From assembly GCA_030154085.1 (NCBI GenBank), contig JASKKR010000008.1, positions 1 through 64,000 of the forward strand: a DNA stretch of 64,000 bases, read 5' to 3'. The DNA is from Candidatus Cloacimonadota bacterium (lineage in GTDB: Bacteria; Cloacimonadota; Cloacimonadia; Cloacimonadales; Cloacimonadaceae). Under the pieces are notes generated by a model. That model did not search any database, was not told the DNA's origin, and saw nothing but the letters and a program-made list of their open reading frames with translations. Positions 7,896-17,298 of the stretch are shown here, piece by piece; the stretch's first letter is position 1; every line of letters starts with the position of its first letter. The position numbers and the translations under genes were made by a program.

Positions 7896-8812
7896 GTTTT
7901 AGAAACTCCTTTAGATTTATCTCCTTTTTCTATATAAGGATGATAGTGGATATGCACATTTCGCAGTCCATTGTCAAAATAATCCAAGAGACGGCTTTCT
8001 ACGGTTTGTGAGATTTTATGTCCCTCGGCAATCGTGATGCTGCCAGGGACAGTGATGGTCATATTGATTGTATAGTATGGTCCAAAACGATGCACTCCCA
8101 ACTCTTCGATGCCTTTGACACCATCTACCATCATGGTTTGATCCAGTAATTCACGAGCAAAACCTTCTTCCGGTATCTTATCCATTAGCTCAGAGGACGA
8201 TTCCATGATGATCTCGACCCCAGTTTTGATGATGTAGAGGGCTACGATTGCCCCTGCCGCAGGATCCATCCAAAAATATCCCATACGCCCCATAATCACA
8301 CCCAAAATAACAGCTATTGACGCCATGATATCGTTCAGATGGTCATTTGTCAATGCTCTTAAGGTAGGATTATGAGTTCGTTTTGCCGTCTGTTTAGTGT
8401 AAAAATACAAAACAAGCTTCACAACTAATGTACCCAGCGCGATCACCAATGCCCAAGCAGATGCCCCTCTTCCAATCTCTGTCTTAGCAATCAATTCATA
8501 GACTGAGTTTACGCTCTCCAAGAGAATAGCGATACCGGTGGTTAGAATGAAGGCTCCCACAACAATTGCCGCGATGGATTCTAATTGGCGATGCCCATAG
8601 GGATGCTCTTTATCTGCGGGCTTTTTAGCCTGTTTCATAAAGACCTTAACCACCACATAATATACGGCATCAGAACTAGAATTTATCCCATCTGCCAAGA
8701 GTGCCGGACTATGCCCCAAAATCCCGATACTGGTTTTAAGCAGGGCTAAGATGATATTACTAACAAGCCCCAGATTCACAGCCACTGACGTAAGAAAATC
8801 TCTATCTCGCAT
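7892..8812 (-). CDS. Cation diffusion facilitator (CDF) family divalent metal exporter
   Basis: A 306-residue protein with about six membrane helices followed by a cytoplasmic alpha-beta domain, the usual CDF plan and length. Metal-site motifs are visible: LLADGINSSSDAVY in helix 2, HPYGHRQLES after helix 3, and TNDHLNDIMAS in helix 5, giving the D/D-H/D tetrad. The C-terminal domain has HxH metal-binding patterns (HIHYHPY). It should export Zn, Fe or Mn by proton antiport. It overlaps the upstream P-loop gene by 11 bases and the downstream M23 gene by four. Its substrate cannot be told from sequence. Kam enzymes use Fe-S and, in one case, cobalamin, so a link to metal balance is conceivable but unproven. 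Confidence 0.9.
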   Translation of the reverse strand: MRDRDFLTSVAVNLGLVSNIILALLKTSIGILGHSPALLADGINSSSDAVYYVVVKVFMKQAKKPADKEHPYGHRQLESIAAIVVGAFILTTGIAILLESVNSVYELIAKTEIGRGASAWALVIALGTLVVKLVLYFYTKQTAKRTHNPTLRALTNDHLNDIMASIAVILGVIMGRMGYFWMDPAAGAIVALYIIKTGVEIIMESSSELMDKIPEEGFARELLDQTMMVDGVKGIEELGVHRFGPYYTINMTITVPGSITIAEGHKISQTVESRLLDYFDNGLRNVHIHYHPYIEKGDKSKGVSKT

Positions 8813-9815
8813 TTTCTAACTCCATTGTGTCGATAAATTTCTGGTCAGGAAAGTGTTCCCGGATCGTTGTGCGGAACTTATCTGCTTCGATTGGATCCGA
8901 GGCTATCGCGGTAGAATTTAATGCAAAAGCAATTATCTTAAAGGGAATCAGACATCTCACAGATACTTTGTGCAAAAGCGTATCCAGCCTATCCTTTGAA
9001 AGTTTGAGGCATTCTGGATGCCGAACAATAAGCTCCGGCTTCAGGTCCATGATATTGCCTATTACTTTATCGTATATGTTATCTGTTATGGAAGTAGGAA
9101 TATATAGCGCAGAGACATCGTCATCAAGCAGCTCTTTAAGAGCTTTTTCATGATTGATTAAGCTTTTAAGACCGCTCTTATACCATGTGTCACCTCGTTC
9201 GATGAGAGTCTCCTCAGCATTGGGAAAGTTATCTTTGATATACTTGCTCCTGGAACTAACAGGAATGCTTTTGAGCAATAACAATCTCTGAATCTCCCCA
9301 ATGATTTCATCGAGTTTGCCAAAGCTGGCACCGATTAGAAGCAATATGGCATCCACATCGTCTTCCAAAGCAATAGACTTCCGATCTAATGATCCATCTA
9401 TAAGGATCTTTTTTGCCCCGAGAGATCTCATGGTCAGCACCATGTGCATTTGCTTCTGAACTGTGGAAGGACCCGTAATTTGAGTAGCGAGTGGAATCAT
9501 CGCCTTGGCTATATAAAGTTTGCGGCCTGTATAGATTTCAGACTTCAAAAGTTCAACTCCGCTTCCGCATTGATCCAGAGTCTGAGCATCGCAGCAGAAC
9601 AGTGCCCCGGGAGACAGATAAACCTGCGGTTTGGGAGTCTTAAATAGGCGATCCATTTCCTCCCCGTCACTTCCGGTGGAAAACACTCCCCAAGCTAGAT
9701 TGGGGGATTCTCTCAAAATGCTATTTAGGAGAGTTGTTTTCCCGGAATTTTTACTGATTCCCACTAGGGCGATGGTTTGCAATGCCCCAGTGGAAATCAA
9801 TTCTTTCATCAGCAA
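8802..9815 (-). CDS. P-loop protein of the lysine fermentation operon, candidate KamB
   Basis: About 335-337 residues; start TTG 9815 or ATG 9809, after an AAGGGAG site. A Walker A motif lies near the N-terminus (GISKNSGKTT, about 18-27). The rest is an alpha-beta protein without motifs I can name. It follows kamA by nine bases in the order kdd-kamA-this gene. In clostridia and fusobacteria kamA is followed by kamB and kamC, linked to reactivation of lysine 5,6-aminomutase, and position and size suggest KamB here. No kamC, kamD or kamE is adjacent. The operon link is seen; the KamB name is inference. It could be another nucleotide-binding maturation factor. Confidence 0.55.
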   Translation of the reverse strand: MLMKELISTGALQTIALVGISKNSGKTTLLNSILRESPNLAWGVFSTGSDGEEMDRLFKTPKPQVYLSPGALFCCDAQTLDQCGSGVELLKSEIYTGRKLYIAKAMIPLATQITGPSTVQKQMHMVLTMRSLGAKKILIDGSLDRKSIALEDDVDAILLLIGASFGKLDEIIGEIQRLLLLKSIPVSSRSKYIKDNFPNAEETLIERGDTWYKSGLKSLINHEKALKELLDDDVSALYIPTSITDNIYDKVIGNIMDLKPELIVRHPECLKLSKDRLDTLLHKVSVRCLIPFKIIAFALNSTAIASDPIEADKFRTTIREHFPDQKFIDTMELENAR

Positions 9816-9824
9816 AATACTCCC

Positions 9825-11069
9825 TTATCGTTTACGACGGTTATTTCTTCCTGTCTCTGTGGGACCAATAGATACATTTTTGCCACGGAGCAAGCTCATC
9901 ACGCCCTCATTGCTCTTGCGCTCTTCCGAGCAGAGCCCTGTATAGGCACCAGTATCTTGATATTCATATCCAGGCTCCGTATAACTGGTGATGAAGCCTT
10001 CATAATTTCTCAAGATTACTCGTCCTGGCATTTGTGAAATGACATAGTTTGGCATCACTGGGATTTTGCCTCCACCACCGGGAGCATCCACCACATAGGT
10101 GGGAACGCAGAGTCCACTCGTATGCCCTCGCAGGGATTCGATGATCTCGATCCCTTTCGATATAGGAGTGCGAAAGTGGGCAATCCCTTCCGATAGATCA
10201 CATTGATAAATATAGTAGGGTCTTACTCGGTTTTTAACTAGCTTATGAACCAAGTTTTTCATCACATCCACGTGATCGTTGATACCCTTAAGTAATACAG
10301 ATTGATTGCCAATCGGTATCCCGGTCTCAGCAATTCTTGCCAGTGCAGCTGCTGCTGTATCATTGAGTTCTTGGGAATGATTAAAGTGAGTATTCAACCA
10401 CAAAAAAGGATATTTCTTCAAAACTGCCATCAGTTCTTCGGTGATGCGCATGGGTAATACGACTGGAGTGCGCGTACCGAGCCTGACTATATCAAGATGC
10501 TCGATCTGGCTGAGCTGATTTAATATCTCATCCAAACGCTCATCCCCTAAAGTCAAAGGATCACCTCCGGAAAGGATTACGTCGCGGATCTCGGTATGTT
10601 CACGTATATATTCGATAGCTTGCTCCACATTCTCCCGGGGCATGGGTGCATCGTGCTCCCCGGCTTTTCTGCGCCGAGTACAATGACGGCAATACATAGC
10701 GCATTGGTCTGTAAGCAGCAAAAGTACTCTATCCGGATAGCGATGGGTCATTCCTGGCACGGGAGAATCTGCATCTTCATGCAGCGGATCTGCCATGTCG
10801 GAAGCATCAACTTCACTCTCAAAGATGCGAGGTATTGCTTGCGCGCGCACGGGATCGTTGGGATTGTCTTGATCGATCAAAGATAGATAATATGGAGTAA
10901 TCGCCATACGAAACGAAAATCCTTCCTTGGCAAATACTGCCTCCTCTTCTGGAAGCAGTCTAATGTATTTGCGCAGCTCTTCCGCGGTAGTGATCCGGTG
11001 TTTTAGCTGCCAGTGCCAATCATTCCACTCTTTCTCAGTGGCTATTGTGCGGATATCTATAGTGCTCAT
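9825..11069 (-). CDS. kamA: L-lysine 2,3-aminomutase (radical SAM, PLP)
   Basis: Converts L-lysine to L-beta-lysine, the first step of lysine fermentation. Length 414 residues, normal for the family. The radical SAM cluster motif is CAMYCRHC (C123, C127, C130), and the PLP lysine is K335 in DAPGGGGKIPV. The GGD of the SAM-binding loop (LSGGDPLTL) is also present. An AAGGAG site lies before ATG 11069. It sits nine bases after kdd and nine before the P-loop gene, clearly one transcription unit. The C-terminal tail past about 370 is basic and variable. Being next to kdd makes a catabolic enzyme far more likely than an EpmB or beta-lysine osmolyte enzyme. Confidence 0.95.
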   Translation of the reverse strand: MSTIDIRTIATEKEWNDWHWQLKHRITTAEELRKYIRLLPEEEAVFAKEGFSFRMAITPYYLSLIDQDNPNDPVRAQAIPRIFESEVDASDMADPLHEDADSPVPGMTHRYPDRVLLLLTDQCAMYCRHCTRRRKAGEHDAPMPRENVEQAIEYIREHTEIRDVILSGGDPLTLGDERLDEILNQLSQIEHLDIVRLGTRTPVVLPMRITEELMAVLKKYPFLWLNTHFNHSQELNDTAAAALARIAETGIPIGNQSVLLKGINDHVDVMKNLVHKLVKNRVRPYYIYQCDLSEGIAHFRTPISKGIEIIESLRGHTSGLCVPTYVVDAPGGGGKIPVMPNYVISQMPGRVILRNYEGFITSYTEPGYEYQDTGAYTGLCSEERKSNEGVMSLLRGKNVSIGPTETGRNNRRKR

Positions 11070-11078
11070 GTTCTCTCC

Positions 11079-12137
11079 TTAATCAGTATACCTTTCCTTG
11101 AAGAGCTTCATCAAGACCGGTTTGCGGCGAAGAAGATCAAGGGCAATCATGGCATGATTGTGAGCATAACCATTACCAAGGATCATATCCACGTCCGCTC
11201 CGATTCCTTCAGCTCCCAAAGCCGCCTTTGTAAAGGAGGTGGCCATTGAGAAAAAATATACCAATCCACGATCTCGTGCTGCCATGATGGACGGCAGCTC
11301 CGTGTCTTCGATGTTCACCACGTTTATCACTACATCAGCCATCTTGCCATCGGTCAAGCGAGATACTTCTTTTTGGATAGTGATAGCATCCGTCGCATCA
11401 GCAATGATCACTTCGTGACACCCAGTTTCTTTGCAAGTAGGGATATAATTCTCATTTCTCACGACGCCAATGACTTTCCCTGATACTCCAGCACGCTCTC
11501 TCGCCACAGCATTGCAGAGGACACCACTCTTACCATTAGCGCCGATAATGACAACATTATCTCCTGGGCGCACCAATCTTTCCACTTGAGCTGGAGCTCC
11601 TGCCACATCAAGAACGGATAGAGCTAGATTTTCATCCATATCATCTGGCAGTTTTGCATAGATACCACTAGAAAAGAGGATAGCATTCCCTTCTATCTCC
11701 AACTGATCTTTGTCTAAAAGAACTTTTTTTACTTTCCTGATCTTCAAAGGAGTAAGCGAGAGGGATACCAAACTGGCAATTTTGTCCCCCACTTGGATTT
11801 TTTCTTTCATTTCAAATTTAGGACCAATCTGTGCCACTCTGCCAATCAGCATTCCGCCACTGCCGGTATCTTCATTTTTATGCTTTCCGGTGCGTTCGGT
11901 AAGATCAATTGCATGCTCGGCAAAAGCCTTTTCAAGATCTTTATGACCTTGTGCTATCAATTTATTTTTGATCTGATGAAAAGATGCACTATCCACATTC
12001 AGACGGATCACATCGATTAATAGTTCATTGTCCCATATTTCGGACATATCATTGTCTAAGACTCTTGCGGGTTGGGGCAAAACACCCTTTGGTTCTACTA
12101 CACGGTGAGTTCCATAGCGACATCCGCCAGTTTTCAT
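11079..12137 (-). CDS. kdd: L-erythro-3,5-diaminohexanoate dehydrogenase
   Basis: Oxidatively deaminates 3,5-diaminohexanoate with NAD(P)+ in the lysine fermentation pathway. The protein has 352 residues, begins with the family signature GGCRYGTHRVVEPKGVLPQ, and carries a Rossmann nucleotide site VVIIGANGKSG near residue 195. GGAGG lies six bases before ATG 12137. It heads the minus-strand run kdd-kamA-P-loop-CDF-M23 and has a good promoter at 12193-12220. The downstream pathway genes kce, kal and the 5,6-aminomutase genes kamD/kamE are not in the window. Confidence 0.93.
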   Translation of the reverse strand: MKTGGCRYGTHRVVEPKGVLPQPARVLDNDMSEIWDNELLIDVIRLNVDSASFHQIKNKLIAQGHKDLEKAFAEHAIDLTERTGKHKNEDTGSGGMLIGRVAQIGPKFEMKEKIQVGDKIASLVSLSLTPLKIRKVKKVLLDKDQLEIEGNAILFSSGIYAKLPDDMDENLALSVLDVAGAPAQVERLVRPGDNVVIIGANGKSGVLCNAVARERAGVSGKVIGVVRNENYIPTCKETGCHEVIIADATDAITIQKEVSRLTDGKMADVVINVVNIEDTELPSIMAARDRGLVYFFSMATSFTKAALGAEGIGADVDMILGNGYAHNHAMIALDLLRRKPVLMKLFKERYTD

Positions 12138-12192
12138 AATTCCTCCAAGGATCTATATATTTATTTTTCTAATCTATTTTTCCAATTCCTCC

Positions 12193-12220
12193 ATTATTTT
12201 GATCTGCTCAATTGTGTCAA
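12193..12220 (-). promoter_or_regulatory. Candidate promoter of the kdd-kamA operon
   Basis: On the minus strand TTGACA (plus 12215-12220) and AATAAT (plus 12193-12198) are separated by 16 bases. The -35 box is perfect and the -10 has one mismatch. The site lies 56 bases before the kdd start. Confidence 0.55.
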
Positions 12221-12404
12221 TAATAAAGTGCTGGTCAACTTTACACCCCTTTTTGGCAGCTATACTTCCCAACCCTATGCAATCTGAACTGCGATTCGAA
12301 ATTTATACTTGATGGATAAATTTATATTATAGAAACTCGTATCTGGTATTGTAATAATCAAGCATTTGATTATATTATTATAAAAAGCTTATCGAGGAGA
12401 TAAA

Positions 12405-12911
12405 ATGGCAGACACCAAAAAGTCAAAATTTAAATATTACTTCGTAGCAATATTAATAGTGGTCATAGTTGCGGCGATCCTGATAGTTCCTAGATGGAAT
12501 AGATATCAGACCGAGAAAAGATCCACCGAAGCCAAAGAAGCTATAGAAGCATTGCGAAACTATGTGGATGACTATGTCAAAACTCACCAAAGTGCCGGTG
12601 GATTCAATGTAGATGCTGCTCTAACCGAAATAGGCATCGACAATAGAACTCTTAAAAATTGGGATTTTGCTGTAGCGTGGAAACCGACAGCCATCTACAC
12701 TCAACAAATGATGGACTCTCTTCGCGACGTAGAGACCACCAGATATGTAAATATTGCGCCCTATAGGATCATCATGGCTATTGCCACTAAAGAAGGATCT
12801 GTCCCGGAAGGACGCAAAGTTTGGTATGATGGAGACAACAACAGCTTCCATGGATTTGGTATTGATGAGCAAGTAGAACCGGATTGGAGTCGCATATTAC
12901 CAAACCCATAA
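12405..12911 (+). CDS. Single-pass membrane protein, pseudopilin-like, unknown function
   Basis: A protein of 168 residues: a short basic N-terminus, one membrane helix (about 11-29, YYFVAILIVVIVAAILIVP), then a helical stretch and a soluble outward domain. The long N-terminal helix running into a globular domain with W, N and D residues recalls type IV pilin or pseudopilin architecture. No clear prepilin peptidase site (G-F/M-x4-E) is present, so it is not a standard pilin. GAGGAGA supports ATG 12405. It is divergent from kdd and stands alone. Confidence 0.7.
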   Translation: MADTKKSKFKYYFVAILIVVIVAAILIVPRWNRYQTEKRSTEAKEAIEALRNYVDDYVKTHQSAGGFNVDAALTEIGIDNRTLKNWDFAVAWKPTAIYTQQMMDSLRDVETTRYVNIAPYRIIMAIATKEGSVPEGRKVWYDGDNNSFHGFGIDEQVEPDWSRILPNP

Positions 12912-12921
12912 AGCACTGATC

Positions 12922-13014
12922 TATAAGCGAGTATATTGCTTGCCAAAGCCTCCCTCGTTACTCACTCATTTGAGAAGCGTGCAAGAAACGGGGAAATAAT
13001 GACTTACGGCTCTG
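12922..13014 (+). repeat. Dispersed hairpin element, copy 1
   Basis: One of four related intergenic elements (others near 30.68, 43.15 and 55.46 kb), all in this orientation. The core runs GCCTCCCTCGTT ... GCAAGAAACG, followed by the shared tail GACTTACGGCTCTG. This is the most diverged copy: the left stem arm has an A in place of a T, and the left outer arm (TAAGCGAG) is closer to the core than in copies 2-4. It lies between convergent genes. Confidence 0.7.
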
Positions 13015-13133
13015 CAAAATTTGCATTGGCTTAGGCATAATTGCAAACAATAATGCCTATCTCTGTTAGCTTTGTAGTGCCATATAGGCAGTGCTTTGTT
13101 AAGACATAGATAGCTGGTATAAAGTGCGCCAAA

Positions 13134-16100
13134 CTAGCTAAAAAGCTGCTTGAGCTCTTCCAAGCTCAGTGCCTTGAGCATGCTTGTTCCACCCTCGATT
13201 ACTTCGTTGAAGAGCTCCATCTTGTTTTGTTGGAGTGATAATATCTTTTCTTCTACTGTAGATTTTGTAATGAGGCGAAACACTTGCACTTTCTTACTTT
13301 GCCCAATGCGGTGTGCCCGATCTATAGCCTGATTCTCTACCATTGGATTCCACCAAGGGTCATATATAATCACGGTGTCTGCAGCAGTGAGATTGAGACC
13401 AGTTCCACCTGTTTTTAAACTAATCAGAAAGAGTCGAATGTCATCGTTATTTTCAAAATCTTGAACCGGACTGATGCGATCCTTGGTCTTGCCATCTAAA
13501 TAACTGTATGGTATTTTCAGAGAATCAAATACATTGCGCATGATCTTGAGCATTTGCACAAATTGGGAGAAGACCAAAACCTTGTGACCAGCATCGATGG
13601 AATCCTCAACTAACTCAACAAGTAGTTCCAGCTTTGAGGAAAGCTCGGGATTTGGCAAGATGTCTGGATTTGCCAGATGTGGGTGATTACAGACTTGTCT
13701 AAGTTTGGTTAGAGCAGCCAAAATATGCACATAGCTGATCTCTTCTTGGTTTTGTGGCATCAACTTTTTTTGGACAGTCTCCAAGATTTGCAGATAGAGT
13801 TTTTCTTGGATGGGAGTCATTTTACACCAAGATACCTGCTCTTGTTTGTCAGGAAGCTCCAGCAATACTTCCTTTTTGACTCTACGCATCAAAAATGGGC
13901 TGATAGCACGATGTAAGGCGACCCTTGTCTGTCGATCATCTTCCGGGACGACATATCGTTCTTTGAATTTTTTGAGGCTGCCTAAATATCCCGGCATCAG
14001 GAAATCCATAATGCTCCACAATTCAGTGAGTTTATTCTCAATCGGGGTTCCAGAAAGCGCTAATCTATGCCGTGAATTTAATTTCTTAATGGCGGAAGTG
14101 CGTTGTGCTGATACATTTTTGATATTTTGAGCTTCGTCGAGCACTATCCATTCAAATTTTATTTTTTTAAGTAAATCAAAATCGCTAATCACCATTGAAT
14201 AGCCTATCAAGAATAATCTGATATTGGGGTTAGAAAGCAATTGGGCGCGTTGCGCTTTTGGACCTTCTATGATCGCGTAAGGGATATTGGTATGAAATTT
14301 ATCAATCTCAGCAGCCCAATTGTAGGTCAAGGTCTTGGGGCAAATCACCATGCTTACACGATCAGTAGGAGATGTGTGAATAACACTGAGTGCTTGGATA
14401 GTTTTTCCGAGTCCCATCTCATCTGAGAGGATGCCATTGAGATGATAGTGTTTCAACATCATCAGCCAAGCAACGCCAGCCTTTTGATATCCGCGCAATA
14501 CGGTTTGTAGATAGTAAGGCAAGTCTGGAGATCTTTTTAGTCTGCGAGCTTTGAGATCTTGAAAAAGCTGTTCAAGAAATTCATCTCCAATCATTCTAAA
14601 GGCAGGATTCTCTTCTCGGAGCCGTTGATAATATGGCAAATTGATGATTCTGGCTCGATAGACATCTCCGCCTTCATATTTACTCTTTGAGACCAACTCA
14701 TCCATTTCGTGAAAGATTTCAGGATTGCTAATGAAGTATAACTTGCCATCGATAGTGTGCAAAAACTCATCAGAAGAGCGAAAATAGCGTTTGAGCTCAT
14801 CGTGGCTAAAAGATATATCAGCATGTTTGTAGGTCAATTCATAGCTAAACCAGTCGATATCTTCGCTGCGTTCGGCTTTAACTTCCACTTCGAGCTTGAT
14901 TTTCTTAACAAAACTTGAGCTTAAATCTTCATCTATGACCACATCCCAATCCTTATCACTCAGGCGAAATATGGCTTTTTGGAGTTCATTATACTTTTCG
15001 GCAGGATAGACCAAGCGAGCATTCTGTTCAAATTGATCAGCCTGTGATTCCGGGAGATCGTTGAGCAGGTTATGCACTTTGTCAGCGAGATTATAGGGCA
15101 AATAGTACCAATATTTTTCATCAGGATCAGCGCCTTTGGGGCTTGTATAGACGAGGGGTTTCCCAAATCTCAAGACTGAAATAGGAATTTCATGATCCTG
15201 CTCGAAAATCAAGCTGCCTTCCAGGGCAATCTGACCTTGAAAAGAGCGGATGTAGATGCGAGAAATAGGTTCGGAATCGATAACTCTTGGGAGCTGAATA
15301 GAGGAGTCAAAATCCAAGTATATATCCTGCTGAGCCAAGACCTTGTGGACGATGCTGCGGTAATAGACCAAATCCTTTTCAGAAATAGTCATCTGTCCTG
15401 AAAATATAGCATCTATGATTTCATCTTTGAAAGGCAACCACACCTTATAAACTTTATTACGAAAAAATAGCCAAGTGGGATACCCTGCATACCACACCGA
15501 AAGTTCGTCTACCATCACAGTAGATATGGAATATATATTCTTCGAGGCTTGTTCGATGCGCAAGGCAAGAGGATATGGTTTCGGGGCAAAGATCAACTCT
15601 TCACCTGTTTCTTTGATGATCGGTTTCCCCTCCATGAGCTCCAGATAGGATAACAAGATGGGAACTTTGCTTTTATAGATAGACCAGAACTTACTCTTGC
15701 TGCTATATGCAGCTCGATTTTCGTCCAGCCAAATAAAGAGGTTGAGCTCATAGTCACTGAGCGCAGTATAGTTTTGCGCCAGATCCTTGCGAGCTTCGTG
15801 TGATTTTTTTAGGAATTTGATAAGTTCCGGCATATCCAAATCATCGTATGCACTATGGTAGATCCGCACTTTATCTGTATCTGGATTATAAATACCAGAT
15901 ATCTCCAAATAGCCATTGTGAGAAAGATCAAGCCAGCGAAGATTTCCTCGCATGCTGTCGCCATCGCAAGTCTGAATTAGTTCTTCATCTAAAATATCAT
16001 CAGATAAGTAATGGTATGCATAGTGCAAAAGTGACAGATAGTGACGGCAACTTTCTTCTGTCCCACATTCGGCGCAGTGAAAATGGTCAATTAACTTGGT

Positions 16101-16301
16101 GCGAGGGTCATATAGCACCTCCACCCATTTGCTAAAATACTCTTTTTTTTCTTGAGTAGGTATGAATCTAAAGAGGATCTTGCCGGCTTCATCAATCGTG
16201 TGCCAATACCACAGGTCTCCTTCTTCCAGCGGTATGACAGCGTGATTGAAATACCAGCTGTTTGATCGATTGTGATAGTCTTTGCTAAAAAGCCGTGCCA
16301 T
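13134..16301 (-). CDS. SNF2-family DEAD/DEAH ATPase with SWIM-type zinc motif
   Basis: 1055 residues. The N-terminal half carries a SWIM-like zinc motif (CAECGTEESCRH, about 76-87) and the bacterial SNF2-associated region. The C-terminal half is a two-lobed Swi2/Snf2 motor: Walker A DEMGLGKTIQAL, DEAQNIKN (motif II), LSGTPIENKL (III), LKTGGTGLNLTAAD (V) and QAIDRAHRIGQ (VI). Such proteins translocate on DNA and are thought to act in chromosome maintenance or in remodelling protein-DNA complexes. The bacterial members are mostly uncharacterised. The protein is full length, stands alone, and is not flanked by defence genes, so I read it as a core gene. Confidence 0.92.
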   Translation of the reverse strand: MARLFSKDYHNRSNSWYFNHAVIPLEEGDLWYWHTIDEAGKILFRFIPTQEKKEYFSKWVEVLYDPRTKLIDHFHCAECGTEESCRHYLSLLHYAYHYLSDDILDEELIQTCDGDSMRGNLRWLDLSHNGYLEISGIYNPDTDKVRIYHSAYDDLDMPELIKFLKKSHEARKDLAQNYTALSDYELNLFIWLDENRAAYSSKSKFWSIYKSKVPILLSYLELMEGKPIIKETGEELIFAPKPYPLALRIEQASKNIYSISTVMVDELSVWYAGYPTWLFFRNKVYKVWLPFKDEIIDAIFSGQMTISEKDLVYYRSIVHKVLAQQDIYLDFDSSIQLPRVIDSEPISRIYIRSFQGQIALEGSLIFEQDHEIPISVLRFGKPLVYTSPKGADPDEKYWYYLPYNLADKVHNLLNDLPESQADQFEQNARLVYPAEKYNELQKAIFRLSDKDWDVVIDEDLSSSFVKKIKLEVEVKAERSEDIDWFSYELTYKHADISFSHDELKRYFRSSDEFLHTIDGKLYFISNPEIFHEMDELVSKSKYEGGDVYRARIINLPYYQRLREENPAFRMIGDEFLEQLFQDLKARRLKRSPDLPYYLQTVLRGYQKAGVAWLMMLKHYHLNGILSDEMGLGKTIQALSVIHTSPTDRVSMVICPKTLTYNWAAEIDKFHTNIPYAIIEGPKAQRAQLLSNPNIRLFLIGYSMVISDFDLLKKIKFEWIVLDEAQNIKNVSAQRTSAIKKLNSRHRLALSGTPIENKLTELWSIMDFLMPGYLGSLKKFKERYVVPEDDRQTRVALHRAISPFLMRRVKKEVLLELPDKQEQVSWCKMTPIQEKLYLQILETVQKKLMPQNQEEISYVHILAALTKLRQVCNHPHLANPDILPNPELSSKLELLVELVEDSIDAGHKVLVFSQFVQMLKIMRNVFDSLKIPYSYLDGKTKDRISPVQDFENNDDIRLFLISLKTGGTGLNLTAADTVIIYDPWWNPMVENQAIDRAHRIGQSKKVQVFRLITKSTVEEKILSLQQNKMELFNEVIEGGTSMLKALSLEELKQLFS

Positions 16302-16392
16302 ATATTGTCCTTAATTATCAATCTTGTATTATGGAGAAGAAGGTGGGTTTTTTGTCAATATATTTATCCCTTTTCTCCCGTAAAGACCCGTT

Positions 16393-17298
16393 TTAAGGTT
16401 CCTGCAATCCAGACGCTATGACCTCTGAGAATATCTGAGCACCATTATAGTTGAGATGATCATAATCAAAAAACATGGAATCAGGCAAAGAAATATGACT
16501 ATAATCAAGAAATTTAAAGTCATGCTTTCTGTTTGCGATGATCTGATAATATTGACTAGATATCTCTGTCGGAACGCGCTCAATATACTGGTCATTAAGA
16601 GGAGTATTTACTACCCAAAGGCGAATATCCTGATCCCTACACAAGGTGATAAACTCATTAAAATAGTGGACGCGAAGTGGGGAGAAATCGCGCAGCTCTT
16701 TGCCCACAAAATAGTGCCTTTGTATAGCCTTATGCAAAGACCTTAAGTCCCCGATAGCAGATCCCTCGCGGCGATCATAGGCACCATAATAGTCCAAAGG
16801 TCCGTGAAGCAGCACAAAGTCATTCAGAATGCCAACTGGAATATAATCCGGCATGATGATATTAGTAAGATAATAATAGTAAACGCTTGCATCTGCTTCT
16901 TGAAAAGCGAACTTTGCTTTATAAAAATCTTTATCCAAGAGAGGATGATAACGCTTCATCATCTCGCTTTGTGAATCTTTAGGAGCGAGGAAATTGAAAA
17001 AACTGCAAGTCAGGATCAGATCCTTTGGCTTTAGTCCTACTCTGAGGGCATGCAGTAATTTATAATAGCTAAATTCCAATTCTTCTCCAACTTGTGCCCA
17101 GTTTGCAGAAAAGGGAATATATTGGGGATCAATCCCGGCTACAGCATGTGAATCACCCAAAATGAGCACTCGGGTTTCTTCCTCTGACGGGAACTCAGTG
17201 GATATCCTCTCTTCTCGTCTGGCTCTTATAGATTGCGCTAAATATCCCATGGATATCAAAAGCAAAATAATCAGAAGAATCTTACTAAAAACCCGCAT
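16393..17298 (-). CDS. Membrane-anchored SGNH/AlgX-like protein of an O-acylation cassette
   Basis: Start chosen at ATG 17298 (301 residues), which begins directly with a membrane anchor (MRVFSKILLIILLLISMGYL). Block I of the SGNH hydrolase fold is LILGDSHAVAGIDP, with Ser at about residue 48, and the C-terminal Asp-His pair is in FFDYDHLNYNGA. Proteins like this work with MBOAT acyltransferases as AlgX/AlgJ or DltD do, placing acyl groups on polymers in the periplasm. The start overlaps the MBOAT gene by 14 bases. A catalytic triad is present by eye, which favours an active enzyme. The acceptor polymer is not known. Confidence 0.75.
   Translation of the reverse strand: MRVFSKILLIILLLISMGYLAQSIRARREERISTEFPSEEETRVLILGDSHAVAGIDPQYIPFSANWAQVGEELEFSYYKLLHALRVGLKPKDLILTCSFFNFLAPKDSQSEMMKRYHPLLDKDFYKAKFAFQEADASVYYYYLTNIIMPDYIPVGILNDFVLLHGPLDYYGAYDRREGSAIGDLRSLHKAIQRHYFVGKELRDFSPLRVHYFNEFITLCRDQDIRLWVVNTPLNDQYIERVPTEISSQYYQIIANRKHDFKFLDYSHISLPDSMFFDYDHLNYNGAQIFSEVIASGLQEP

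Noticed and set aside
13134-16301. SNF2 protein as part of a phage-defence island
   Set aside because: No nuclease, methylase, DISARM- or Zorya-type partner is adjacent; neighbours are ordinary chromosomal genes.
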